A stretch of DNA of 64,000 nucleotides from Bifidobacterium vespertilionis (GCF_008698145.1 NZ_RZNZ01000002.1:1-64000), one strand, 5' to 3'; shown: positions 9,179-17,814, numbered from the stretch's first letter. Made by a program: numbers and translations. The notes: a model not told the origin generated them from the sequence alone.

Positions 9179-9904
9179 ATGTCGTTGACTTTGCTTCCCG
9201 CTGTCGACGTGCGCGACGGCAAGGCCGTGCGCCTTCGCCAGGGCGAATCCGGTTCCGAAACCGACTACGGCTCGCCGCTCGAGGCCGCGCGTACGTGGGT
9301 CGAATCGGGTGCCGAATGGATCCATCTGGTGGATCTGGACGCCGCGTTCGGCACCGGCGACAACCGCGCCCAGCTGCGCGAGATCGTCCACGAGCTGGGG
9401 GACAAGGTGAAGATCGAGATGAGCGGCGGCGTGCGCGACGACGCTTCGCTCGACGCGGCTCTGGATGCCGGCGCCGCCCGCGTGAACATCGGCACCGCGG
9501 CGCTTGAAAACCCCGACTGGACCGCCTCCGTGATCCGCAAGTACGGCGATCGCGTGGCCGTGGGCCTCGATGTGCGCGGCCACACCCTCGCGGCCCGCGG
9601 CTGGGTCAAGGAGGGCGGCGACCTGTTCGAGACCATGAAGTTCCTCGACTCCGTGGGATGCTCCCGCTACGTGGTCACCGACGTGGCCCGCGACGGCATG
9701 ATGAGCGGCCCGAACCTCACACTCCTCAGGGAGGTGGCCGAGCGCACGGACGCGAAGGTCACCGCATCCGGCGGCATCGCCAAGCTCGACGATCTGCGCG
9801 CCATCCGCGAACTGTCCGATCTTGGCGTGGACTCCGCCATCCTGGGCAAGTCCCTGTACGCTAGGGCGTTCACCCTGGAAGAGGCCCTGGTCGTCGCCGG
9901 CTGA
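9179..9904 (+). CDS. priA: ProFAR isomerase, HisA/PriA type
   Basis: A (beta/alpha)8-barrel isomerase of histidine synthesis, 241 aa. In actinobacteria this enzyme (PriA) also performs the TrpF reaction of tryptophan synthesis. The N-terminal [15 protein letters not shown] carries the catalytic Asp10. A second acidic catalytic residue is expected in [13 protein letters not shown] near residue 168. The phosphate-binding motifs [10 protein letters not shown] and SAILGKSLY lie near the C-terminus. GAAAGGA precedes the ATG. Dual specificity cannot be proven from sequence, so HisA alone is the fallback call. It is the last gene of the his operon here. Confidence 0.93.
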   Translation: MSLTLLPAVDVRDGKAVRLRQGESGSETDYGSPLEAARTWVESGAEWIHLVDLDAAFGTGDNRAQLREIVHELGDKVKIEMSGGVRDDASLDAALDAGAARVNIGTAALENPDWTASVIRKYGDRVAVGLDVRGHTLAARGWVKEGGDLFETMKFLDSVGCSRYVVTDVARDGMMSGPNLTLLREVAERTDAKVTASGGIAKLDDLRAIRELSDLGVDSAILGKSLYARAFTLEEALVVAG

Positions 9905-10034
9905 CGGTCGTCGCCGGCTGACGGCGCGTCTTCGGCGTTGCTCCTCGGTCGACGTGCCTCGGCACGCCTTCCCTCGGTGCGCCTTGAAGCCGCGCGCGTC
10001 AGCCGGCTCCTCCGCTGACTTGAGGTGTTCTCCC

Positions 10035-10080
10035 GTTATCCTGAGCGCTGAGCCGTACATAGCGGCGTCGAAGGATCCTT
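10035..10080. repeat. Partial TCATCCTGAGCG-family repeat
   Basis: GTTATCCTGAGCGCTGAG followed by GTCGAAGGATCCTTG matches one half of the dispersed palindromic repeat. The mirrored half is missing. A GC-rich region between 9905 and 10034 contains a duplicated TCGTCGCCGGCTGACGG and no gene. Confidence 0.65.
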
Positions 10081-10156
10081 GAACCCTGTCAATTGGCCGT
10101 CGGCAACGTGTTTTCGATGCGCGTGGCAGCTGTTCCGCGGCAATTTCGGGGCTATG

Positions 10157-10374
10157 TTGCATAGTGGGGGCGGATTTCGGCCTTTGCAGAATGCTATACA
10201 TCAAAGTGGGGGCGTGAAATCCCGAGCATCCGCCATATTTGTCGCATCAGCTTGGCGTTTTTCCGCGGTTTTTCAATGGCCGTCGTTCCCGTGCGCCCGT
10301 CATGGCATGGCGGGGACGCCCCCACTTTGACGTATATCGCTCGGAAAAGGCCGAAATCCGCCCCCACTTTGCGA
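10157..10374. repeat. Mirrored repeat element, AGTGGGGGCG core with 42-bp step
   Basis: AGTGGGGGCG occurs at 10163 and 10205. Its reverse complement occurs at 10317 and 10359. The step is exactly 42 bp on both sides. The full arms (~58 bp) are near-complementary, with a ~95-nt centre. It lies between the convergent genes priA and the DUF2252 gene. Confidence 0.8.
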
Positions 10375-10392
10375 GATATCGAGTCGGAACCG

Positions 10393-10517
10393 TGTCATCC
10401 CGAGCAAAGGCCGAAGGCCGGAGTCCGGCTTCGCTCAGGATGACGAGGGTGACCATAGCCGCGCCTCGCTCAGGATGACGGAACAACTCCGCTTAACGGC
10501 TCAGCGCTCAGGATGAC
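10393..10517. repeat. Decayed TCATCCTGAGCG-family repeats
   Basis: GTCATCCCGAGC at the left and three right-hand ends (CGCTCAGGATGACG or close variants) lie within 125 bp. They suggest overlapping or partly deleted copies of the dispersed repeat. No gene is present. Confidence 0.7.
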
Positions 10518-10534
10518 GATGACGCCTTTTCCGG

Positions 10535-12013
10535 TCAGCTGGCGCAGGGCAGGTCGCCGTTCGCGATCAGCGACTTGAACACCTCGTAGTCGGCCTCGTT
10601 CTGGTCGGCGTAGCTCACCGCGAACGAAGCGATGGCCTGATCGAATTCGTCCGAGCCTCCCAGATAGTTTGCGATCGCCGTGGAGTCGCCGGTGCGCGCA
10701 TGCGCGTGCGCCAGACTCCACGCGCACATGCGGCCCAGATCGGACAGCGCCAGATCGTTGAGATGGTCGATGTCGATCGACCCCTTGCCGTTCCACAGCT
10801 GGCGCACGTAGTAGTCGCGCGGCTGGCCGTCCTCCGCGGTGAACGACGACCATCCAAGCAGTACGTCGGCCGTGGACTGGATCAGCTTCTGGCCCTGCAC
10901 CACGCGCTCGCCATGCGTGGCGTACGGGCTCTTGCCGCAGAACCGTTCCAGCACCGAATCGGTGGCCTCCTTCATCTGCAGGATCAGTGGGTCGTCGATG
11001 TCGCGTCCGGTGAGCATGGCGATCCACGCGCGCTGGCCCACCGAGCCCACGCCCACCACCTTGCGGGCGGCATCATGGTAGCGGTAGTGCTCCAGCACGT
11101 GGCGGCGATCGTCGTACAGGCTGTCCTTGTAGTTCTCCAACAACGTGAAGATGCGCTCCCGCAGCGCGTCTGGATCGGCGTAGGAAGACAGTCGGTCGAT
11201 CGGCACAAGCTCGGGCGGATTCTCGTTGAAGCGCAGGCGATCGCCATCATAATGGGCCAGCTTGGCGGCGGCCGCATCGGAGTCCTTGGTCTTGGCCTTC
11301 ATCGCCGCGGTCCGCAGCGTGCGGTTGCGCCGGCCGTCCTGCGTGCTTTCGTAGCGGTCGAGCGTGTGCTCCACATCCAGATGGTCGTACCAGGCTTCCA
11401 GATAGTCCATCTTGGAGAACTGGTCGATGCGGTTGCGGTACGTGTGCACGCATCGGGCCACGGCGGCCCTGCGCGCCTTGGGCTTGATGCCGTTCGCGCG
11501 TCCGCAAACCTCCACGCTCACCGCCAGACGCTTGACATCCCACTCCCAGGGACCCGTGGCCGTCTCGTCGAAATCGTTGACGTCGAACACCAGATGGGCC
11601 GAAGGGGAGCGGAAGATACCGAAGTTGCCGATGTGCGCGTCGCCCACGGCCTGCACCGGGATGCCGGTGACCGGAGTGTGCGCCAGATCGTACGCCTGGA
11701 TCAGCGCGGTGCCGCGGTAGAACGTGAACGGGCTCACGCTCATGCGCGCGTATCGCAGGGGAATGAGATCGCGCACGCGCCGGGCCGACTGCTCCTCCAG
11801 CAGGCCGATCACCTCGCGGCGGCCTTCGCGCACCTGCCACAGCGCGTGGCTCTCCAGCGGGGCCTTGGCGCGGGCGGCGATGCCGGCCCTGGCCCGCTCG
11901 CGCGGATCCGGCGCCTCGACCCACGAGGTCACGTCGATTTGCGGATACTCGTGCGGCGCCTCGGCCGCCAGCACGGCCGGATCCCAATGCTTCATGCTCT
12001 TCTCGCTGCTCAT
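10535..12013 (-). CDS. DUF2252 family protein
   Basis: A 492-aa cytoplasmic protein matching DUF2252, an uncharacterised family with remote likeness to aminoglycoside phosphotransferase/kinase folds. Family-like segments are RYARMSVSPFTFYRGTALIQAYDL, GDAHIGNFGIFRSPSAHLVFDVNDFDET and GVGSVGQRAWIAMLTG. The GDxHxxNFG and D-x-N-D-F-D motifs resemble a catalytic loop and metal site. No biochemical role is established. The start is ATG 12013, with TATGCT 8 nt upstream (leaderless-like); an in-frame TTG at 12022 is an alternative. It is divergent from glnA across a repeat-rich gap. Confidence 0.85.
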   Translation of the reverse strand: MSSEKSMKHWDPAVLAAEAPHEYPQIDVTSWVEAPDPRERARAGIAARAKAPLESHALWQVREGRREVIGLLEEQSARRVRDLIPLRYARMSVSPFTFYRGTALIQAYDLAHTPVTGIPVQAVGDAHIGNFGIFRSPSAHLVFDVNDFDETATGPWEWDVKRLAVSVEVCGRANGIKPKARRAAVARCVHTYRNRIDQFSKMDYLEAWYDHLDVEHTLDRYESTQDGRRNRTLRTAAMKAKTKDSDAAAAKLAHYDGDRLRFNENPPELVPIDRLSSYADPDALRERIFTLLENYKDSLYDDRRHVLEHYRYHDAARKVVGVGSVGQRAWIAMLTGRDIDDPLILQMKEATDSVLERFCGKSPYATHGERVVQGQKLIQSTADVLLGWSSFTAEDGQPRDYYVRQLWNGKGSIDIDHLNDLALSDLGRMCAWSLAHAHARTGDSTAIANYLGGSDEFDQAIASFAVSYADQNEADYEVFKSLIANGDLPCAS

Positions 12014-12021
12014 AGGCCCCA

Positions 12022-12027
12022 AGCATA
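12022..12027 (-). promoter_or_regulatory. -10 hexamer of the DUF2252 gene
   Basis: Read on the minus strand, TATGCT lies 8 nt before ATG 12013. This is within the range seen at the other predicted leaderless starts in the window. Confidence 0.4.
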
Positions 12028-12060
12028 CCCGTCCGCTGTACGGCGATGGTTCACTTTCCC

Positions 12061-12271
12061 TTCATCCTGAGCGCATGTTGGCTTTCCCGTCATCCTGAGC
12101 GAAGTCGTCCTCCGTCATCCTGAGCGCAATCCTGAGCGCAGTCGAAGGATCCTTAATTCCATGAGTACAGTTAAGGATCCTTCGACTCCGCTGCGCTCCG
12201 CTCAGGATGACGGCGGGGAAAGCCGCTCGCTCAGGATGACGGCGGGGAAAGCCGCTCGCTCAGGATGACGC
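12061..12271. repeat. Cluster of TCATCCTGAGCG-family repeats
   Basis: Four left ends (TCATCCTGAGCG or ATCCTGAGCG) are followed by the GTCGAAGGATCCTTAA/TTAAGGATCCTTCGAC palindrome and three right ends (GCTCAGGATGAC). The last two right ends sit in an exact ~29-bp direct duplication. The cluster occupies the divergent gap between the DUF2252 gene and glnA. Confidence 0.85.
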
Positions 12272-12335
12272 CGCCTTTACCCACTCCACGACATGTTAAC
12301 GGCGGATGAAATAATGTCATGCCACCATGGTCCGC

Positions 12336-13673
12336 ATGGATAAACAGCAAGAGTTTGCGCTGCGCACGGTCGAGGAACGCGACGTGCGCTTCATTCGTCT
12401 GTGGTTCACCGATGTGTTGGGCACGTTGAAGTCCGTGGCGATCGCACCTGCGGAGCTGGAGGCCGCGTTCGAGGAGGGACTGGGCTTCGACGGCTCCGCC
12501 ATCGAGGGTATGACGCGTGTTTCCGAGGACGACATGATCGTGCAGCCGGACCCGTCCACGTTCCAGATCCTGCCGTGGCGCGGCGGCCCCCAGGGCACCG
12601 CCCGCATGTTCTGCGACATTCTCACGCCGGAGGGGGAGCCGAGTCTGGGGGACCCGCGCCACGTGCTCAAGCGCGCGCTCGCCAAGGCGAAGGACAAGGG
12701 CTTCACGTTCTACGTGCATCCGGAGATCGAGTTCTACCTGTTCGAGAATCAGGACGACTGGTCCCAGGCGCCCAAGGCTATTGATGATGGCGGCTACTTC
12801 GACCACGTGCCGCGCAGCCCCGGCATGGACTTCCGCCGCGCCACCGTGAACTTGCTCGAGCAGATGGGCATCTCGGTGGAGTACTCGCATCATGAAGCCG
12901 GCCCGGGCCAGAACGAGATCGACCTGCGCTACGCCGACGCCCTGACCACCGCGGACAACATCATGACCTTCCGCACCGTGGTCAAGGAGATCTCGCTGGA
13001 GCGCGGCATCCACGCCAGCTTCATGCCCAAGCCCTTGGCGGACAAGCCCGGTTCCGGCATGCACACGCATCTGAGCCTGTTCGAGGGCGACACCAACGCC
13101 TTCTACGAGGCCGGCCAGGAGTTCAACATGTCGCTCACGGCCCGCCAGTTCGCAGCCGGCATCCTGTACCATGCGGCGGAGATCACGGCCGTGTGCTGCC
13201 AGTACGTCAACTCGTACAAGCGCCTGTGGGGCGGCAACGAGGCGCCGAGCTACATCTGCTGGGGCCACAACAACCGCTCCGCCCTGCTGCGCATCCCGCA
13301 GTACAAGCCCGGCAAGGGCAACTCGGCGCGCATCGAGTTCCGCGCGCTCGACCCGGTCGCCAACCCGTATCTGGCCTACTCGCTGCTGCTCGCCGCCGGT
13401 CTGGACGGCATCGACAAGCAGATGACGCTGGACGAGCCGACGAGCGACGACGTGTGGGAGCTCACCGATCCGGAGCGTCAGGCCATGGGCATCCAGCCGC
13501 TGCCGAGCTCGCTCGACGAGGCACTGAAGATCATGGAGCGCTCCGACTTCGTGGCCGATGTGCTCGGCGAGCACGCCTTCGAGTACTTCCTGCGTAACAA
13601 GCGCCAGGAGTGGGCGGAATACAATTCCCAGGTCACGCCGTACGAGCTGAGCAAGTATCTGCGCAGGCTGTAG
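12336..13673 (+). CDS. glnA: Glutamine synthetase, type I
   Basis: ATP-dependent amidation of glutamate to glutamine. It is 445 aa from ATG 12336. The N-terminus (MDKQQEF...VRFIRLWFTDVLG) matches the actinobacterial GlnA2-like GSI subgroup rather than the longer adenylylated GlnA1. Metal and substrate motifs are GFDGSAIEG, HPEIEFYLF, HHEAGPGQNEIDLRY, SGMHTHLSLF and NSYKRLWGGNEAPSYICWG. I see no NLPPEE-type adenylylation tyrosine motif, consistent with the short subgroup. ATG 12327 (9 nt after TAATGT at 12312) is an alternative start; 12336 is preferred by family alignment. Confidence 0.95.
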   Translation: MDKQQEFALRTVEERDVRFIRLWFTDVLGTLKSVAIAPAELEAAFEEGLGFDGSAIEGMTRVSEDDMIVQPDPSTFQILPWRGGPQGTARMFCDILTPEGEPSLGDPRHVLKRALAKAKDKGFTFYVHPEIEFYLFENQDDWSQAPKAIDDGGYFDHVPRSPGMDFRRATVNLLEQMGISVEYSHHEAGPGQNEIDLRYADALTTADNIMTFRTVVKEISLERGIHASFMPKPLADKPGSGMHTHLSLFEGDTNAFYEAGQEFNMSLTARQFAAGILYHAAEITAVCCQYVNSYKRLWGGNEAPSYICWGHNNRSALLRIPQYKPGKGNSARIEFRALDPVANPYLAYSLLLAAGLDGIDKQMTLDEPTSDDVWELTDPERQAMGIQPLPSSLDEALKIMERSDFVADVLGEHAFEYFLRNKRQEWAEYNSQVTPYELSKYLRRL

Positions 13674-13742
13674 GGGCTGCGGCTTCAAGTGCCGGTCGGG
13701 CCGTGCGGGTTCATTGGTTCATCCGGGCCGTGCGGGTTCATC

Positions 13743-13777
13743 CGGGCCGTGTGGGTCATTCGGCTCCACACGGCCCG
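13743..13777. terminator. Bidirectional hairpin between convergent genes
   Basis: A perfect 12-bp stem (CGGGCCGTGTGG / CCACACGGCCCG) with an 11-nt loop lies between glnA and the convergent gene at 13791. No clear T-run follows. Two tandem relatives of the left arm (CGGGCCGTGCGGGTTCAT) lie just upstream at ~13697 and ~13725. Confidence 0.6.
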
Positions 13778-13790
13778 ACATGTGATGTGC

Positions 13791-15488
13791 TCAGCTTTGA
13801 ACCTTCTGTGCGATCGGCAGCGTCGCGCTGATCGTTTTTTCATCGGTCGAGCTGCTGCCGGTCAGCGTCACCTGCACGTCCTGAATGCTGTCGGCATCCA
13901 TGCCGTCGGGCGCTTCGAACGCGATCGTCGCCGTGTGAAGAATGCCGGGTTTGATGCCGCGCAACGTCGAATACATGTCGTACTGCGGATCTGGCTCCTT
14001 GGACGTGTCCGCATAGCCTTCGGTGAGCTCGACATCCCGGATGCTGGCCTTCAAATCGAAATGATAGAAGAATGTGGTGGGCCGGCCCAGATCGTTGATC
14101 CACGCCACGCGGACCACCACCATCGGGCGGATCGCCCCGCCAACGGATGGGGCACCGCGATGGGCGTCGAGAATCGTCGCGTGCAGATCGCCCCACACCG
14201 TTTCGAACGTGGTCATGCCGGCCCTGTCCTCGTCGGTCGCCGTCGCATCGGAGCGGATCGGATCGTCGGCGCGCTCGGCCGCCAGCTCGGTCGGGGGAAC
14301 GTTCGCGCTGCTGGACACGGTCCCGGCGACGGGGAAGCGGCGGACCACAGCGTCGTCGAAGCGGTAATCGCCGATCCACACCTCCACCGGCGTCTGCTCG
14401 TCGGCAAGCGAATACACCAGCGTCACATTCTTCGTGGCACCAGGCTCCACGGCGACCATCCAGGACTCGCGATCATACGATTCCGGTACGCCCGCATCGC
14501 CGTGTTCGGGGTAAAGGTAGGTTTGATCGAGGGCGACACCGTGCTGGAACGCCCCCGCCGAGCACAGGTTCTGGAAGAAGGCGGACGCCGATCCGGTATT
14601 GGTCCATGCGTAGGTGACGATGACCGTGGGCTTCCGGTCGAATGTGTCGATCGGTCCGCGCGTGGCCGATACGATGCGGAACGTGCCAGATACGCCGTCA
14701 TCCCCGTTCAGCTCGACCTGATCATCGTGGATCACGGTGTCGCGGGTCTGGCGGGCGGAGGACTGTGAGTCCCCGTCCCACGTCATGGAGCCGATACCGG
14801 GGATGGACAGGTGCTTGCCACTGAGCGGGTTGCGGACGTTGATCGTCCCCGGTTCCGTCTCGATATATCCGCTCATCAGGCCCGCCGCGCACAGCAGCGC
14901 GAGGATGGCGCGGACCAGCCCGCCGCGCCTGCGATCGCGAACGTAAATGGCGATGGCGATCAGGGCGATCACCGCCGTGGCGACGGGGGCTATCTCCATG
15001 AACTGGGTTCGATCGAAATCGGTCTGGTCGACGGACCCGACGGCGGGAATCACCATTGCCGCGATCGCGCTCAGCAGCGCTATGGTGGCGAACAAATTGG
15101 ATTTTCGGCCGGTTTGCTGCTGGGGTTGCGCATGCCGGCCGGAAGGTTGGCCGGATGCCTGGCTGGATGCCTGATCGGACGTTTGGCCGGATGTCTGGTT
15201 TGTGGACGAGCGATCGACGCGCGTCGCTGGGTTCGGGGCATATGGGTGGTTGCCCGATTGTCCGGACTGTCTCGATTGTCCGGATTGCTCTGTTTGCCTT
15301 GTTTGACTGGGCCGCTGCGGTTGCGCGGATTGGGGCGTGGACGGTTTCGGCGACTCCCGCTCCTGATCCGTGTGCTCCCGATCCAACGACTTTGATGGAT
15401 CGACGTACGCCTGCGTCTCATCGGCGTCGAATGGGGAGACGTATCCGTCGTGGTTGAGGTCCCTGCCATCGTCTGAAAACAATCCCAT
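13791..15488 (-). CDS. Membrane protein with DUF5067-like domains and an N-terminal EF-hand-like loop
   Basis: A 565-aa protein of unknown function. Residues 9-20 (DLNHDGYVSPFD) match a 12-residue calcium-binding EF-hand loop (Asp1, Asn3, Asp5, Asp12). A Gln/Ser/Pro-rich linker runs to ~residue 130, followed by three hydrophobic segments (IALLSAIAAMVIPAV; VATAVIALIAIAIYV; AILALLCAAGLMSGYI). The rest is predicted extracellular and contains two copies of a DUF5067-like beta domain (PTVIVTYAWTNTGSA...FQ and PMVVVRVAWINDLGR...). The start is ATG 15488, with AAGGGGG about 7 nt upstream; the open frame upstream lacks such a site. Domain naming is from memory and moderate in certainty. Confidence 0.75.
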   Translation of the reverse strand: MGLFSDDGRDLNHDGYVSPFDADETQAYVDPSKSLDREHTDQERESPKPSTPQSAQPQRPSQTRQTEQSGQSRQSGQSGNHPYAPNPATRVDRSSTNQTSGQTSDQASSQASGQPSGRHAQPQQQTGRKSNLFATIALLSAIAAMVIPAVGSVDQTDFDRTQFMEIAPVATAVIALIAIAIYVRDRRRGGLVRAILALLCAAGLMSGYIETEPGTINVRNPLSGKHLSIPGIGSMTWDGDSQSSARQTRDTVIHDDQVELNGDDGVSGTFRIVSATRGPIDTFDRKPTVIVTYAWTNTGSASAFFQNLCSAGAFQHGVALDQTYLYPEHGDAGVPESYDRESWMVAVEPGATKNVTLVYSLADEQTPVEVWIGDYRFDDAVVRRFPVAGTVSSSANVPPTELAAERADDPIRSDATATDEDRAGMTTFETVWGDLHATILDAHRGAPSVGGAIRPMVVVRVAWINDLGRPTTFFYHFDLKASIRDVELTEGYADTSKEPDPQYDMYSTLRGIKPGILHTATIAFEAPDGMDADSIQDVQVTLTGSSSTDEKTISATLPIAQKVQS

Positions 15489-15645
15489 ATGAGCCCCCTT
15501 GCCGTCTTTCGCGCTGCTGCGCCCTCCATACGTCCAGTGTACGGCCCGGGGCGTTGGGACACCAGTGGGGTCAGTCGTGAAGTCGGTGCGGGAGGACTTG
15601 CGGCGGGTATAGTGGACGGGACGAATCGGGCACGGGCCAGGACGC

Positions 15646-15694
15646 GTGAGCGATTCGGACCTGTGAGTGAATCGGATCTGCGAGCGAATCGGAT
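15646..15694 (+). repeat. Three tandem ~17-bp units before a hypothetical gene
   Basis: GTGAGCGATTCGGACCT, GTGAGTGAATCGGATCT and GCGAGCGAATCGGATAG follow each other directly and end 12 nt before ATG 15707, just before the Shine-Dalgarno-like GGGGAGCGG. They could form an operator array. Confidence 0.6.
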
Positions 15695-15706
15695 AGGGGA
15701 GCGGCC

Positions 15707-16447
15707 ATGGAGTACACGTTCGAGGTGAATTGGGAGGCATACCGGCGCTGGTACGCCTCGCGCGACGCGAAGGAGATCAGGCGGGGCTTCCGCATTTTCG
15801 CCGCGTACTCCACGGTGTTCATGCTCGTGGGCGTGGCGTGTCTGGCGCTACTGCTGGCCGGGAAGATCACCAATGGCATGGGTCTGGGTGTGTGGATCGT
15901 GTTCGGCGTCACCATGGCGCAGTGGATCGTCTCGCTGATCGGCCTCGCCCGGCCGCGGCTGGTGATGATCAGCAACCGCCGGCTTGTGGAGCGCTGGTAT
16001 GCCTCGCGCGGCGTGAATGTGGAGGCCCTCAAGCTGATCGAACCGGACTATAGACAGTGGAGCGTGACCGTGCGCGGAAATGTGACCGATCTGGGCGTGG
16101 AGGAGACCATGGCCGATGGGTACCCGCTGCGGGTGCCCTTCGCCGTGCTGGATCCCCACGCCGAGACGATCGACGGGGCACTGTGCTACCGCGTGGCCGC
16201 GGATAAGGAAGGGCTGCGCATCTGGCGCGCGCTGAATCCGGTGTTGCATTTCCCCACGGGGCTCATCAACGGCACGGTGGTGGTGCCCATCCGCGCGATC
16301 GGTGATCCCGAGTTGTTCCAGACCGACGTGGCCCGTCGTATCGAGGCCCAGCGCAAGTCCGTGGTGGCGGAATCGACCGCCGCGGCCACCGGCAAGCGGG
16401 CCCAGACCCCGGTCATCGACGATCTGGCCGACTGGACGGACCGCTGA
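15707..16447 (+). CDS. Hypothetical membrane protein with two TM segments
   Basis: A 246-aa protein I do not recognise. Two closely spaced membrane helices (AYSTVFMLVGVACLALLLAG near 33-52, then a second from ~57 to 81) form a hairpin. A ~165-residue C-terminal domain follows, which should be cytoplasmic. No signal peptide is visible. ATG 15707 has GGGGAGCGG upstream. It is divergent from the DUF5067-like membrane gene and convergent with the gene at 16858, so it is probably monocistronic. Confidence 0.75.
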   Translation: MEYTFEVNWEAYRRWYASRDAKEIRRGFRIFAAYSTVFMLVGVACLALLLAGKITNGMGLGVWIVFGVTMAQWIVSLIGLARPRLVMISNRRLVERWYASRGVNVEALKLIEPDYRQWSVTVRGNVTDLGVEETMADGYPLRVPFAVLDPHAETIDGALCYRVAADKEGLRIWRALNPVLHFPTGLINGTVVVPIRAIGDPELFQTDVARRIEAQRKSVVAESTAAATGKRAQTPVIDDLADWTDR

Positions 16448-16495
16448 GGGGCGCGAAAAGCCGTCGGTGAGACTCCGAATCGCCAAACTACATCG

Positions 16496-16615
16496 GTATT
16501 TCCGAGTTGTGCATGCGACTTTCAGCAGAAGCCATATATCATCGCCGATATTCGGCTATTTTCCGCGGCTGCTATTCGCGGTAGGGCGGAAATGGCATGC
16601 ACAACTCGGAAATAC
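16496..16615. repeat. Perfect 21-bp inverted repeat flanking 78 nt
   Basis: Bases 16496-16516 (GTATTTCCGAGTTGTGCATG plus C) are the exact reverse complement of 16595-16615. The element lies in the convergent gap between the genes at 15707 and 16858. Confidence 0.85.
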
Positions 16616-16697
16616 GTTTGCCCCGCTCTTATCAAGTCGCATTGCAGCGCATAGTTTGGCTCAGAACAACGTAGTGTTGATTCCGGCTGCTGAATTG

Positions 16698-16813
16698 TTC
16701 CAACCTGCATCGCCAAAATCATGGATTGGAACGAATCCGCGTCTAAGCGTTCCCAAATGACCTCTGCGCTGCGGATTTCTTCCAGCCTGAGATTCTAGGG
16801 CTGCAGGTTGGAA
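16698..16813. repeat. Second mirrored element in the same gap
   Basis: TTCCAACCTGCA at 16698 is mirrored by TGCAGGTTGGAA at 16802. Inner segments AATCCGC and GCGGATT extend the pairing to arms of ~50 bp with mismatches. No gene is seen between 16448 and 16857; the gap consists of these two elements. Confidence 0.65.
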
Positions 16814-16857
16814 AGAATGGGCAGGAGGGGTCTCGGAGGGGAAATAATTGGATCGCG

Positions 16858-17814
16858 TCACTCCCGCGGATCGCCGAACCATGACGCGTAGATGATCGAG
16901 AAATTCCGGTTCCCATAGCTCGAACAGCCGTCGCCGGTGCCCGTGCCCGCCGCCAGCGCCGCCGCATTGGGCTGGTACGGCGTGTAGATGTACAGCAGTC
17001 GGGTCGCGTCGTTCTCGATGAACACGTTGCCGGTGCCGCACACCACATTAGGATGGTATTGGATGGCATTCACCCTGCCCGTGCGGAATTTGTAGCGCTC
17101 GCCGTTGGCGAGGTAATACCGGAATCGTCTGGCCGAGCCGATCACCTGATTCACGAACCCGGCGTACTGCGGGTCACAACTTGCGTCGTCCGGGCAGCTC
17201 AGGCCCATCGCCGCCTGATAGTTCCAATCGCTGGGAGGGGCGGCCGTGACCAGATGCTGTTCCTTCTGCATGAGCGTGAGCAGCACTTTCGGGCTCACGC
17301 CGCACGCCTTGGCGGCCGTGGACACCACCTGCGCGGCGCTTTGCCCGGTCGCGCCCTCGACCGCACCGCACAGCCCGTCCGCATCCTGCGCCTCCACGTC
17401 GAAGGTCTTGGATTTCAGGCACTGGTCGCCGCTGCATTTGGCACCCTTGACGTTGATGAAGTCCTGGATCTGGTCCACGCCCATCGATTCCGCGTCGAAG
17501 AACTGCCGGTCGGAGATGATATCGCCGGGATTAAAGTCGTATTCCACCGTGAACTCGCGCTGTTGCTCGCGCGCGGTGGCCACAAGCCGCTGGTACTCCA
17601 CCACGCGGATCAGGGCCAGGACCAGCGCCACCACAAGCACCGCGGAGACCATGGCCGTGCCCGCCATGATCGTCTTCTGCGCCACGCCGGCGTTGTGCCA
17701 TGTGCTCCGCCAGCGCGCCCAGCTGGCAGGGTCCGTCAGATCGGGGCGACGGACGGACCCCCTCCGTGCCGTTGCACGCCGATTGCGATTGCCGATGTTC
17801 TTGCCGTTGTTCAT
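16858..17814 (-). CDS. Membrane-anchored protein with a transglycosylase-like domain
   Basis: A 318-aa protein with a basic cytoplasmic N-terminus, one membrane helix (TIMAGTAMVSAVLVVALVLALI) and an exported domain. The domain has the pattern seen in a broad actinobacterial and clostridial family of cell-surface proteins: SPKVLLTLMQKEQHLV, then YQAAMGLSCPDD...CDPQYAGFVNQV, with several cysteines likely paired. The Glu in MQKEQ is placed like the catalytic Glu of lysozyme-type transglycosylases; this is inference. The start is ATG 17814, with TACAAT 10 nt upstream; ATG 17826 overlaps that hexamer. It is divergent from the SMR gene. Confidence 0.7.
   Translation of the reverse strand: MNNGKNIGNRNRRATARRGSVRRPDLTDPASWARWRSTWHNAGVAQKTIMAGTAMVSAVLVVALVLALIRVVEYQRLVATAREQQREFTVEYDFNPGDIISDRQFFDAESMGVDQIQDFINVKGAKCSGDQCLKSKTFDVEAQDADGLCGAVEGATGQSAAQVVSTAAKACGVSPKVLLTLMQKEQHLVTAAPPSDWNYQAAMGLSCPDDASCDPQYAGFVNQVIGSARRFRYYLANGERYKFRTGRVNAIQYHPNVVCGTGNVFIENDATRLLYIYTPYQPNAAALAAGTGTGDGCSSYGNRNFSIIYASWFGDPRE

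Noticed and set aside
12061..12271. Insertion sequence remnants
   Set aside because: The repeats are palindromic and short with no transposase fragment, so they are better described as dispersed palindromic repeats.
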